A DNA stretch of 34,445 bases. It comes from an uncultured Acetatifactor sp. (lineage in GTDB: Bacteria; Bacillota; Clostridia; Lachnospirales; Lachnospiraceae). Where the stretch lies: NCBI GenBank assembly GCA_910577185.1, contig CAJTLR010000042.1, positions 1 to 34,445 of the forward strand, read 5' to 3'. This document shows positions 15,649 through 23,744 of the stretch, piece by piece (position 1 is the first letter of the stretch; each line of letters starts with the position of its first letter). A program made the translations under genes and the position numbers. Under the pieces are notes generated by a model. The model was not told the origin of the DNA, did no database searches, and saw only the letters and a list, made by a program, of their open reading frames with translations.

Positions 15649-17091
15649 TCAGTGGAAGGTATCCACACTGTAGTCGCGGTAATGGAAACCGAACCATCGT
15701 CCGGGCATGTCGCCGGGGAACCGGGGCGCGTCATAAGTGATGAAACTGCCATCCTGTGCAAGGGCCTCCGGCGTGTGAAGGCGGGTGTGTTCCAGCAAGA
15801 GATTCCACAGTCTTTGGAATATCCCGGCGTATTCCGGATCCGCGGACAGGTCATGCTGTTCCATGGGATCCCTGTTCAGGTCAAAGAGCAGCACATGATC
15901 TCCCACGGCGGAATAAATCAGTTTATGTTTCCGTTCCATGACGCAGAAATTCCGGTTCAGGCTGTTGCCGAAAAATACGCGGTCTTCTTTGGGGACGGAA
16001 GGCGAGAGCAGATTTCTTCCGGACAGGCCCTCCGGGCCGGGCAGTCCTGCCATGGCCAGTATGGTAGGGCAGAGATCGGCCAGGGTGACAAGGTGATCGG
16101 CCCGCAGATTATGGGGAATTCCGCGCTGCTGGGGCGGCATAATCAGAAGGGGTACATGGGTGCTGCCTTCAAAGAACAGATTCTTCTGGGACATATGGTG
16201 ATCGCCCAGCATCTCCCCGTGGTCTGAGGTGAAAATGACCCAGGTGTTTTTGAAAAGATCATTTTCCCGCAGGGCGCCGAAGATGCGGCCCAGCTGGTAA
16301 TCCACCTGGGTGATGCAGGCATAGTAAGCCCGGCGGCAGGCCTGTTTCTGCTCCGGCCCCAGGAGATGCATGTTTGTGTTTTCATAAGAACCTGCCAAAA
16401 AGCCCTGGGGTGTATTCTCCAGGGTATCCGACCAGTCTCCCGTCACCGGCCGGGGAAGGGAAATGCCATCGTAGAGTTCCCAGAAATTCCGGCAGGGGTC
16501 AAAGGGAGGATGGGGCTTTGTGAAGCTGGTCCACAGGAAAAAGGGACGTGTGGAATCCCGGGTTTCCAGAAAATCGATGGCCTCGTCGGCAATCCAGGTG
16601 GTGATACTGTCTTTTTCGTCCACGGTAGAAAGGACGGGCTCTGCCTCACATTCTCCCAACCCGTGAAGTTTGGGCCGGGCCAGAGGCTGCTTTCTGTCAT
16701 ATTCCCTCATATAGTCAAGGGGAAGCTTCATCTGTTCAAAGCCGTAATGGGCCCTGGCGGGCTCGAAATGCATTTTTCCTTTGGCGCATGTCTGGTAGCC
16801 GGCATCCGTCAGCATGGCGGGCAGGGTAGAACGGTTTTCCGTACATTTCTGCATGAAGGCCGCGTGGGATCCATTGGAAGTGACGCCGCTTTCATAGCCC
16901 TCCACACCGGTCATGATGGTAGTGCGGGAAGGGACGCAGATGGGGCAGCCGGCGTAACAGCTGGTATAGCTGGTGCCCATGGCGGCCATATAGTTTAAAT
17001 GCGGTGTAAAAATACTTTGGTTTCCCCAGGCGTTGATGGTGTCGAAACGCTGCTGGTCCGTAGTGATTAGCAGAATATTGTCTTTTGGCAT
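15649..17091 (-). CDS. Cysteine-type sulfatase without signal peptide
   Basis: A 480-residue arylsulfatase-superfamily enzyme that hydrolyses a sulfate ester, probably on a sugar. The formylglycine signature C52-x-P-S-R56 is intact, which is the Cys type matured by a radical-SAM anSME enzyme in anaerobes. Other expected residues are visible: metal-binding Asp12 in TTDQQR, K105 and H108 in KGKMHF, K192 and H194 in FTKPHPPF, and D290-H291 in TSDHGEM. The ATG at 17091 has AAGGAGG five bases upstream. The mature N-terminus begins directly with the first beta strand, so the enzyme is predicted to be cytoplasmic and the sulfated substrate would be imported first. No maturase gene lies in this window. 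The substrate is unknown; N-acetylglucosamine-6-sulfate fits the nagAB neighbours. Confidence 0.85.
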   Translation of the reverse strand: MPKDNILLITTDQQRFDTINAWGNQSIFTPHLNYMAAMGTSYTSCYAGCPICVPSRTTIMTGVEGYESGVTSNGSHAAFMQKCTENRSTLPAMLTDAGYQTCAKGKMHFEPARAHYGFEQMKLPLDYMREYDRKQPLARPKLHGLGECEAEPVLSTVDEKDSITTWIADEAIDFLETRDSTRPFFLWTSFTKPHPPFDPCRNFWELYDGISLPRPVTGDWSDTLENTPQGFLAGSYENTNMHLLGPEQKQACRRAYYACITQVDYQLGRIFGALRENDLFKNTWVIFTSDHGEMLGDHHMSQKNLFFEGSTHVPLLIMPPQQRGIPHNLRADHLVTLADLCPTILAMAGLPGPEGLSGRNLLSPSVPKEDRVFFGNSLNRNFCVMERKHKLIYSAVGDHVLLFDLNRDPMEQHDLSADPEYAGIFQRLWNLLLEHTRLHTPEALAQDGSFITYDAPRFPGDMPGRWFGFHYRDYSVDTFH

Positions 17092-17374
17092 GGATTCCTC
17101 CTTTTGTTTCCTGTCTGTTTTTCGGATTACCGGGAGTTCAGGTAGGATAAGCATACCAGAAAGTGTATGGAAAAGCAACAATCGGAGAGAAAAGCTTTGT
17201 GCAAAACAGACAAAAAAATACAAAATATATGGGGGCGATATAAGATTTTTATACTATGAACTCATCTTTTTTAGATTGACGTGTAAAAGATGCCATATTA
17301 TACTTGAAATAATAAAATATTATATATAACTTGCATATGAATATTACAGCAGATGAGACAGCAAGGAGGTAAGA
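17092..17374. other. Divergent intergenic region, sulfatase and second importer
   Basis: AT-rich with no gene. It contains the forward promoter at 17276-17304. On the reverse strand a weak TTGCTT-N17-TATGCT pair could serve the sulfatase but is too poor to call as a promoter. Confidence 0.5.
17276..17304 (+). promoter_or_regulatory. Sigma-A type promoter of the second ABC importer
   Basis: TTGACG at 17276-17281 and TATACT at 17299-17304 have a 17-base spacer. The leader to the first ATG would be about 65 bases. Confidence 0.65.
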
Positions 17375-18322
17375 ATGGCAGGAGACAAAAAGAAAACGAA
17401 AGTCAAAAGACGCCGCTGGAGACGTGACGACACCGAACTTACGCTGTTGGCTTTGCCGACAACAATATGGTATTTTTTATTTTCTTTTCTGCCGATGTTC
17501 GGTATTATTATTGCATTCAAGGAGTTTAAGATCAACGGAGGATTCCTGAAGAGCTTTTTTACCAGTAAATTTGTCGGTTTCAACAACTTCAAATTCCTCT
17601 TTGCTTCCAAGGATATCTGGATTATCCTCCGGAACACGCTGGCTTATAACATCGTGTTTATTATCCTGGGAATCGTGGTTCCGGTGGCGGCAGCCATTGC
17701 CATTGGACAGCTGCATTCCAAGCGGATGGCAAAAGTTTACCAGACCGCCATGTTCATGCCGTTTTTTTTGTCCTGGGTGGTGGTAACTGCCCTGGTGTGG
17801 GCATTCTTAAGTTATGACAAAGGACTTTTGAACAATTTCCTGGAGACCATGGGGTATGAGCGGCAGCAGTGGTATATGAAGAAAGAAATGTGGCCGCCGT
17901 TCCTGGTGTTTATGAACTTGTGGAAAGGCGTGGGCTACGGCATGGTGGTTTATCTGGCCACCATAACAGGCATCGACAGAACTTATTATGAGGCGGCCGG
18001 TATCGATGGTGCAACCATCTGGCAGCAGATCCGGTACATAACCCTCCCCCTGATGAAGAATGTCATCATCATGATGTTTATTATGAAGGTGGGCAGTATT
18101 TTCTACTCCGATTTCGGTCTGTTTTACCAGGTGCCGAGAGATTCCAATTCGCTGTACAATGTGGTTTACACGCTGGACGTTTATGTTTATAAACAATTGA
18201 GGAGCGCTACCACGGGAATGTCTGCGGCAGCGGCGTTTATACAGTCCGTTGCAGGGTGTATTACCATTCTGACCGCAAATGCAATTGTGAGGAAAATTGA
18301 CCGTGAAAGCGCAATGATCTGA
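17375..18322 (+). CDS. ABC transporter permease, LplB type (second importer)
   Basis: A 315-residue membrane subunit. A very basic N-terminus (KKKTKVKRRRWRR) precedes membrane segment 1 (TIWYFLFSFLPMFGIIIAF), and the LplB-type AFKEFKI stretch follows. The EAA loop reads YEAAGIDGATIWQQIRYITLP. The ATG at 17375 follows AAGGAGG at five bases. It is the first gene of the second importer and pairs with the permease 59 bases downstream. It is a clear homologue but not a near-identical copy of the permease at 11778-12704, so the two importers probably take different ligands. Confidence 0.9.
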   Translation: MAGDKKKTKVKRRRWRRDDTELTLLALPTTIWYFLFSFLPMFGIIIAFKEFKINGGFLKSFFTSKFVGFNNFKFLFASKDIWIILRNTLAYNIVFIILGIVVPVAAAIAIGQLHSKRMAKVYQTAMFMPFFLSWVVVTALVWAFLSYDKGLLNNFLETMGYERQQWYMKKEMWPPFLVFMNLWKGVGYGMVVYLATITGIDRTYYEAAGIDGATIWQQIRYITLPLMKNVIIMMFIMKVGSIFYSDFGLFYQVPRDSNSLYNVVYTLDVYVYKQLRSATTGMSAAAAFIQSVAGCITILTANAIVRKIDRESAMI

Positions 18323-18381
18323 GACGGAAACGCGAAAAGTCCGGTACTATCGCGCAGTGATTTAAATTAGGAGGATGGCGG

Positions 18382-19320
18382 ATGGCTGACAGAATAAAGA
18401 AGAAAAACGAACCTGACGGATTTGACCGTTTTAACAGGGTCTCAAAAACCGTAAATATTATTCTGAATATTATTTTTATTTTGGCCGCTTTGGCCTGTGT
18501 GATTCCGGTGCTGCTGGTGGTGGCCATATCATTCTCGGCAGAAGAGTCCATTATGGAGTATGGGTACCAGTTTATTCCCAAGATTCCGTCGCTGGAAGGT
18601 TATATCTTTTTAATTTCCCAGAGTAAGATGATTACCAGGGCGCTGGGTATTTCCCTGTTTGTGACAATTACCGGCACCGCTTTGGGCGTACTGCTCACAA
18701 CGCTGATGGGGTATGTGCTTTCCAGGCCGGACTATAAGCTGAACGGATTCCTGACCATGGTGGTTTTCATACCTATGGTATTTAACGGAGGTCTGGTTTC
18801 CACATACTTTGTTGTCAGTCAGTTCCTGGGGCTGAAGGATTCTGTGTGGGCGCTGATTTTGCCACTGTCGGTCTCCTCGTTCAATGTCATCGTCACAAGG
18901 ACATTTTTTAAGACGACGATACCGGAATCTCTTGTGGAGTCGGCCAAGATGGATGGGGCAAGCCAGCTGGTGATATTCAGCAGAATCGTAATGCCCATTT
19001 CCCTTCCGGTACTGGCCACAATAGGACTGTTTTTATGTTTTGCATACTGGAACGACTGGTATCAGTCCATGCTTTATATTGATGACAGTAAACTTTTGTC
19101 CCTGCAGGCCCTGCTGAACCAGATCCTGACAAATATTCAGATGCTGGTAAAGAATGCGGCCACAATCGGGGTCTCGGCAGCGGAAATGCTGGCCAAGATG
19201 CCCCAGGAAGCGGCCCGAATGGCAATTGTGGTTATCATTGTATTGCCCATTGCGTGCGCATATCCCTTTTTCCAGAAATACTTTATCTCCGGCCTGACAG
19301 TGGGGGCGGTAAAGGGATGA
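18382..19320 (+). CDS. ABC transporter permease, LplC type (second importer)
   Basis: A 312-residue permease with about six membrane segments. The first is IILNIIFILAALACVIPVLL, and the periplasmic-facing AVSFS-like stretch reads VAISFSAEESI. The EAA loop is ESAKMDGASQLVIFSRIVMP. The C-terminus SGLTVGAVKG is typical of LplC proteins. The start follows AGGAGG. The 75 bases to the lipoprotein gene contain no obvious terminator. Confidence 0.9.
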   Translation: MADRIKKKNEPDGFDRFNRVSKTVNIILNIIFILAALACVIPVLLVVAISFSAEESIMEYGYQFIPKIPSLEGYIFLISQSKMITRALGISLFVTITGTALGVLLTTLMGYVLSRPDYKLNGFLTMVVFIPMVFNGGLVSTYFVVSQFLGLKDSVWALILPLSVSSFNVIVTRTFFKTTIPESLVESAKMDGASQLVIFSRIVMPISLPVLATIGLFLCFAYWNDWYQSMLYIDDSKLLSLQALLNQILTNIQMLVKNAATIGVSAAEMLAKMPQEAARMAIVVIIVLPIACAYPFFQKYFISGLTVGAVKG

Positions 19321-19395
19321 CGGTAAAAGGTACTACGGATATCAGGCCGGCGTTTGCCGGAAGATATAAATTTATATGAGAATAGGAGGATTTTC

Positions 19396-20976
19396 ATGAA
19401 AAAGAAAAGTTTAGGCAAAATTCTGGCACTGAGCCTGACCATGGCTATGACGGCCGGTATGCTGGCCGGCTGCGGCAACGGCGATTCAGGTTCACAGGCA
19501 TCCGACAGCGGAGCGGCAACCGGGGGGGCGACTTCCGAAGAGACATCTTCTGAGGAATCCACTGCCGAGGAATCCACTGCTGAGGAATCCACATCCGAAG
19601 AGGGTGGACAAGAGGCGGATAACAGCGGCAGCGGCGAGGTGCCCACGCTGATCTACTGGACAGTGGGCGGAACGCCGGCAGATGACTTTGACGATGCAGT
19701 GGCAAAGATCAGTGATTACTGCGAAGAAAAAATCGGAGTCAGACTGGATGTGAAAATTGCCGGCTGGTCAGATTACGACACAAAGATGGACACGATTGTA
19801 AAGACCGGTGAATATTTCGACCTGATGTTCGTCAACAATACCAATTACAGCAAGTTTGTCAATCTGGGCGCATTTACGGACATTACCGACATGGTACAGA
19901 GTGTGACGCCGGATCTGTACAGCTTTATTCCGGAGCAGATCTGGTCAGGTACTCAGGTGAAGGGAAAGGTGTATGCGGTTCCTACCTATAAGGATTCGTC
20001 CCTGACACAGTTTTATTATATTGACGATACCTATGTACAGAAATATAATATTGACATGACCTCCATCACTTCCATGCAGACACTGGATCCGATAGTCCGT
20101 GCGGTGAAAGAGGCAGAAGGAAAGTCCTTCTATCCGGTTCAGCTGGATCAGGGATCTCTGTGGAACGGATTCTTCAATAACTATGACGGACTGGCAAGCG
20201 GAATCCAGGCTATAGGCGTAAAGCTGGATGATGCTTCCCGCAAGGTGGTTTGTACTCTGGAGCAGGAGGATATTGTAGAAAACTTAAAGCTTCTGCACAG
20301 CTGGTATACGGCAGGCATTATCAATCCGGATGCCAATGTAGTGACGGACAGCGGAAAAGGACATATGTTCGGCAATGCGCAGGGCTGGCCCAGTGCGGCT
20401 GCCGGCTGGGCAGTGAACCAGGGTATTGACAAGTACATAGTGAACAAAGTATTTGGTCCCATTCTGACAACGGAAACCATCCAGGGTTCCATGAATGCGA
20501 TTTTCGTAAACTCCAATTACAAGGAAGAAGCGCTGAAGGTACTGCAGCTGATGAATACGGATACCAAATTCCGTGATATGTGTGCTTACGGTGTGGAAGG
20601 CGATCACTTTGAGTATACAGCGGATGGATTTGTGAACAGACTGAGAGATGACTGGACATGGCCCAGCTATACCCAGGGAACTTTCTTCATCATGACCAAT
20701 CAGGTGGGAACAGACCCGAATCAGTGGGATGAAGTAAAGAAGCAGAATGAGGAGGCAACTCCTTCCACTTGTCTGGGATTTGCACTGGATACTACCAACA
20801 TTCAGAACGAAGTGGCAGCTGTCAACACCGCATGGGATAAGTACAAATTTGATCTGCTGACAGGGGCATCCGATCCCGAAGAGGTTCTTGCCAGCTGTAT
20901 TCAGGAGCTGAAAGATGCAGGGCTGGATACCATCATTGCGGAAGCACAGAAGCAGGTTGATGAGTTTTTTAAGTAA
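19396..20976 (+). CDS. ABC transporter solute-binding lipoprotein (second importer)
   Basis: A 526-residue extracellular binding lipoprotein. The signal peptide ends in the lipobox LAGC with lipidated Cys26. Residues about 30-75 form a low-complexity, acidic Ser/Thr/Glu linker (SEETSSEESTAEES and repeats) that tethers the binding domain to the membrane, then the family-1-type sugar-binding domain begins near PTLIYWTVGG. The ATG at 19396 has AGGAGG six bases upstream. No ATPase is encoded nearby. The following terminator (21023-21061) separates it from the two-component genes, which may still sense the same ligand. Confidence 0.9.
   Translation: MKKKSLGKILALSLTMAMTAGMLAGCGNGDSGSQASDSGAATGGATSEETSSEESTAEESTAEESTSEEGGQEADNSGSGEVPTLIYWTVGGTPADDFDDAVAKISDYCEEKIGVRLDVKIAGWSDYDTKMDTIVKTGEYFDLMFVNNTNYSKFVNLGAFTDITDMVQSVTPDLYSFIPEQIWSGTQVKGKVYAVPTYKDSSLTQFYYIDDTYVQKYNIDMTSITSMQTLDPIVRAVKEAEGKSFYPVQLDQGSLWNGFFNNYDGLASGIQAIGVKLDDASRKVVCTLEQEDIVENLKLLHSWYTAGIINPDANVVTDSGKGHMFGNAQGWPSAAAGWAVNQGIDKYIVNKVFGPILTTETIQGSMNAIFVNSNYKEEALKVLQLMNTDTKFRDMCAYGVEGDHFEYTADGFVNRLRDDWTWPSYTQGTFFIMTNQVGTDPNQWDEVKKQNEEATPSTCLGFALDTTNIQNEVAAVNTAWDKYKFDLLTGASDPEEVLASCIQELKDAGLDTIIAEAQKQVDEFFK
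19552..19593 (+). repeat. 15-base in-frame tandem repeat in the lipoprotein linker
   Basis: The unit GAGGAATCCACTGCY occurs twice in full and once in part, encoding repeated EEST(A). Such repeats could vary in copy number between strains and change the linker length. Confidence 0.6.
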
Positions 20977-21022
20977 ATAGGGCGGGGGTACATACTCCTG
21001 AAGAAAAGACAGCATGAAAATT

Positions 21023-21061
21023 CCTGCGGGGTTCCGGACACGAGAACCCTGCAGGGTTTTT
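21023..21061 (+). terminator. Intrinsic terminator after the second importer
   Basis: CCTGC-G-GGGTTC pairs with GAACCC-T-GCAGG, with one internal mismatch, and is followed by a five-T run. It lies 46 bases after the lipoprotein stop codon. Confidence 0.8.
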
Positions 21062-21150
21062 GTGGTTATACCCGAAAAATGCCGGGCCGGATACGCAATC
21101 CGTTTTGGCTGTATGAAAAATAAAAACCAGGAACAGGGGGTGGATGCCGC

Positions 21151-22923
21151 ATGACATTGTTCGGATACCGGATTTACCGGAAGAAATTTTGGGGCACGGC
21201 TGCGGTCATGCTGCTCATGAGCACGGTGGTATTTTTGGGCATGCTGGCTTTTTTTGTCAATACCTGGATGTCCGCGCTGGGCAGCCAGGTCCGGATCCGC
21301 TTCCTGGAGTGGGAACAGCAGCTGGCGGATATCCAGGAATGGGCTTCGGAATATGTCAACAGTCTGTATGGAAATGAAAAACTGATGGAAGATTTGGCAG
21401 CGCTGTTTTTTTCGGAAAGCGAAGAGGAATATCTGAGTCTGAGGAGGGAGAACAGCCTGGGCAGTCCGGCTCAGATCCGGTATTTGCCTGCGGATATCAA
21501 AAATGTGCTCATTGACAGCCGGAACAAAATCAGCAGTGTGACCCTGCGCTCGGAAAGCGGAAAAAAGACCATATGGCTCAACAACATGGATGTCTGCCTG
21601 TCTTTCGATGGGGACACGGATGAGGAGAATCCTTTCGGCAATATTCTGGTGGCCTCCTGCCCGGTCAGGGATCCTCTCTATATGGGACAGACCATCGGCA
21701 CCATGGAATTCTGGGTCAGCAGTATTGACATTTACGGAGGGGCCGGGGATATTCCCGCATTCTGGGAGATCCGGAAGACGGACGGCAGCGTGCTGTACCG
21801 CAGCGACCCGGAAAAAGATCAGGAAAGCTGGATAACGCTGGTGGCAGGCGAGACAGAAAACAGCGGCTGGATTCGGGATGTGGGAGGAAATCCGGTATTT
21901 TATATGCAGATGGAATCCGGTCAGAGCGGGCATCGTTACATCGTGGCAAAAGATATTGTCTCTGCCATGTGGGACAATGTTTATGTCCTGGCAGTGCTGC
22001 TGGCAGCGCTGATGCTGATCAATGGCGGCGTTCTTCTGAGCAGTTATGTGGGCATCCGGTCGGATGCAAATTTTCTCTCCCTGATTCTGTCCATGCTTTC
22101 CGACATGGAGAACGGGGACTTTGAAGAAATGCAGAATCGCATTCTGCCTACCAGACACCGGGAAAACGAATATGGTATGATTGCGGCTGCCCTCCAGGAT
22201 GTGGGCAGAAAACTGGAGGGTTACATAGAGACGGAATATATTCTGAAGCTGAAGGAGCAGGAGACACAGATGCGTGCCCTGCAGCACCAGATCAATCCCC
22301 ACTTTTTGTATAATACACTGGAAATGCTGCGCTCCAAGGCCCTTGTCCAGAATGACAGGGATATGGCGGATGCCATTGCCATGCTGGGAATGCTGTACCG
22401 GACAAGAATGCACAAAAAAGAGTATGTTTTCCTGCGGGAAGAATTTGAGCTGCTGGAGATGTATTTAAAAATCATGGCCATGCGTTACGGAGACAAATTT
22501 GTTTATCAAATGGAACTGGATCCAGCAGTGGGAGGTATGGAAACCATAGTATTCTGGCTGCAGCCCCTGGCAGAGAATTTCTTTGCCCATGGATTTGACC
22601 GGGACAGCGAATACAATCTGTTGATTGTTACCGGCCGGAGGGAGAATGGCGGCGCCTGTATCGAGATTCTGGACAATGGGGCGGGGGCAGATCCGGACAA
22701 GCTTCCGGAGATCAGAAAGAATATGTATCAGGGAAACGATGGGCCGGAAGCAGATATCGGGCTGCGGAATGTCTACATGCGTCTGAATTATTTTTACCAG
22801 GATGGATTCCGGATGGAAGTGGATAACCGGGAAGAAGGAGGATTTTCCATTTCGGTGTTTCTGCCCTTTGGGACGGGGAAACAGAAAGGAGGGGGAAATG
22901 TATACACTACTGATCGTGGATGA
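21151..22923 (+). CDS. YesM-type sensor histidine kinase
   Basis: A 590-residue membrane kinase that phosphorylates the adjacent AraC-type response regulator. Membrane segments at about 17-37 and 277-299 enclose a large extracellular sensor region. A HAMP-like linker follows, then the His_kinase domain with the phospho-acceptor His384 in QHQINPHFLYNTLEML. The ATP-binding domain shows the N box region QPLAENFFAHGF and the G box ILDNGAGAD, followed by GLRNVYMRL. The start at 21151 has GGGGGTGG seven bases upstream. The 3' end overlaps the regulator start by 26 bases, so the pair is translationally coupled. YesM/YesN pairs usually control neighbouring sugar importers. Confidence 0.9.
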   Translation: MTLFGYRIYRKKFWGTAAVMLLMSTVVFLGMLAFFVNTWMSALGSQVRIRFLEWEQQLADIQEWASEYVNSLYGNEKLMEDLAALFFSESEEEYLSLRRENSLGSPAQIRYLPADIKNVLIDSRNKISSVTLRSESGKKTIWLNNMDVCLSFDGDTDEENPFGNILVASCPVRDPLYMGQTIGTMEFWVSSIDIYGGAGDIPAFWEIRKTDGSVLYRSDPEKDQESWITLVAGETENSGWIRDVGGNPVFYMQMESGQSGHRYIVAKDIVSAMWDNVYVLAVLLAALMLINGGVLLSSYVGIRSDANFLSLILSMLSDMENGDFEEMQNRILPTRHRENEYGMIAAALQDVGRKLEGYIETEYILKLKEQETQMRALQHQINPHFLYNTLEMLRSKALVQNDRDMADAIAMLGMLYRTRMHKKEYVFLREEFELLEMYLKIMAMRYGDKFVYQMELDPAVGGMETIVFWLQPLAENFFAHGFDRDSEYNLLIVTGRRENGGACIEILDNGAGADPDKLPEIRKNMYQGNDGPEADIGLRNVYMRLNYFYQDGFRMEVDNREEGGFSISVFLPFGTGKQKGGGNVYTTDRG

Positions 22924-23656
22924 CGAGCCCGGGGTACTGGAGGGAATCAGCAGAATTCTGGACTGGAAGGCCCTGGGCTTTGAAAGGGTCAGAATGGCCA
23001 GGAGCTGTGCGGAGGTGATTTCCCATGTGGTGGACTGGAATCCGGATGTGTGCCTGGTGGATGTCAGGATTGGGGATGAGTATGGATATGAACTGATCCG
23101 GCATCTGAACAGTATGGGAATCGTGTCTCATTATGTGATGATGAGCGGGTATGATGAGTTTGAGTATGCCTGTGAAGCAATGCGCTGTGGGGCCCTGGAT
23201 TATTTGCTGAAACCGGTGGACAAAGGTAAGCTGCAGAAGAGAATAGAGCAGATTATTGTGGAAAAACTGCACGGTAAGCTGCCGGAACGGGAAAGGGAGA
23301 ACAAGGATCCGGTTCTGCAGTGTTCCTACGAAGAATTGTCTCCTTTAATTCGCAAAATTGTTATGATTACAGCCATGGAATACGGACAGCATGTGTCCCT
23401 GAAAAGCATTGCTGACAGGTTTCGGATGAATGCCACGTATCTGGGGCAGATTTTTATCAAGGAAACGGGAATGAAGTTTTCGGAATATCTGATGGCTTAC
23501 CGTATGCAGGCGGCAAAAAAACGGATTTTATATACGGATGAAAAAATATCCGTCATTGCCGCGGAGGCGGGATATTCCAATCTGAATTATTTCTATCAGC
23601 ATTTTCACGGCTATTATCAGCTGACGCCGTCGGAGATGAGACTGGGAAACGAGTGA
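22898..23656 (+). CDS. YesN-type response regulator, receiver plus AraC DNA-binding domain
   Basis: A 252-residue response regulator, the partner of the YesM-type kinase. The receiver domain (1-115) has the acidic pair D8/D9 in LIVDDE, phospho-acceptor Asp55 in CLVDVRIGD, Ser83 in MMSGYDEFEYA and Lys105 in LLKPVDKG. The C-terminal domain (about 150-252) is an AraC-type double helix-turn-helix, including IADRFRMNATYLGQIFIKETG and EAGYSNLNYFYQHF. It lacks the long middle linker of larger YesN proteins. The ATG at 22898 has AAAGGAGGGG upstream. Likely targets are the importer operon at 17375 and perhaps the sulfatase. Confidence 0.9.
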   Translation: MYTLLIVDDEPGVLEGISRILDWKALGFERVRMARSCAEVISHVVDWNPDVCLVDVRIGDEYGYELIRHLNSMGIVSHYVMMSGYDEFEYACEAMRCGALDYLLKPVDKGKLQKRIEQIIVEKLHGKLPERERENKDPVLQCSYEELSPLIRKIVMITAMEYGQHVSLKSIADRFRMNATYLGQIFIKETGMKFSEYLMAYRMQAAKKRILYTDEKISVIAAEAGYSNLNYFYQHFHGYYQLTPSEMRLGNE

Positions 23657-23686
23657 AAACGGTACGGAAATTCATGGCGGGGCAGA

Positions 23687-23715
23687 TTGCCAATGCCGGC
23701 AGAATGTTTTATAAT
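23687..23715 (+). promoter_or_regulatory. Sigma-A type promoter of the AI-2E-family gene
   Basis: TTGCCA at 23687-23692 and a perfect TATAAT at 23710-23715 are spaced by 17 bases, giving a start near 23722 and a leader of about 23 bases. Confidence 0.65.
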
Positions 23716-23744
23716 AAATGTATTGAGAGAGCGGGGGGAAGGCA

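Noticed and set aside
17130..17200. Promoter for the sulfatase gene on the reverse strand
   Set aside because: TTGCTT-N17-TATGCT is too far from consensus to claim.
20284..22413. Very long open frame on the reverse strand opposite the second lipoprotein and the histidine kinase
   Set aside because: Both forward genes have complete domain signatures, ribosome binding sites and motifs, while the reverse frame has no recognisable domain. It follows from codon bias in the real genes.
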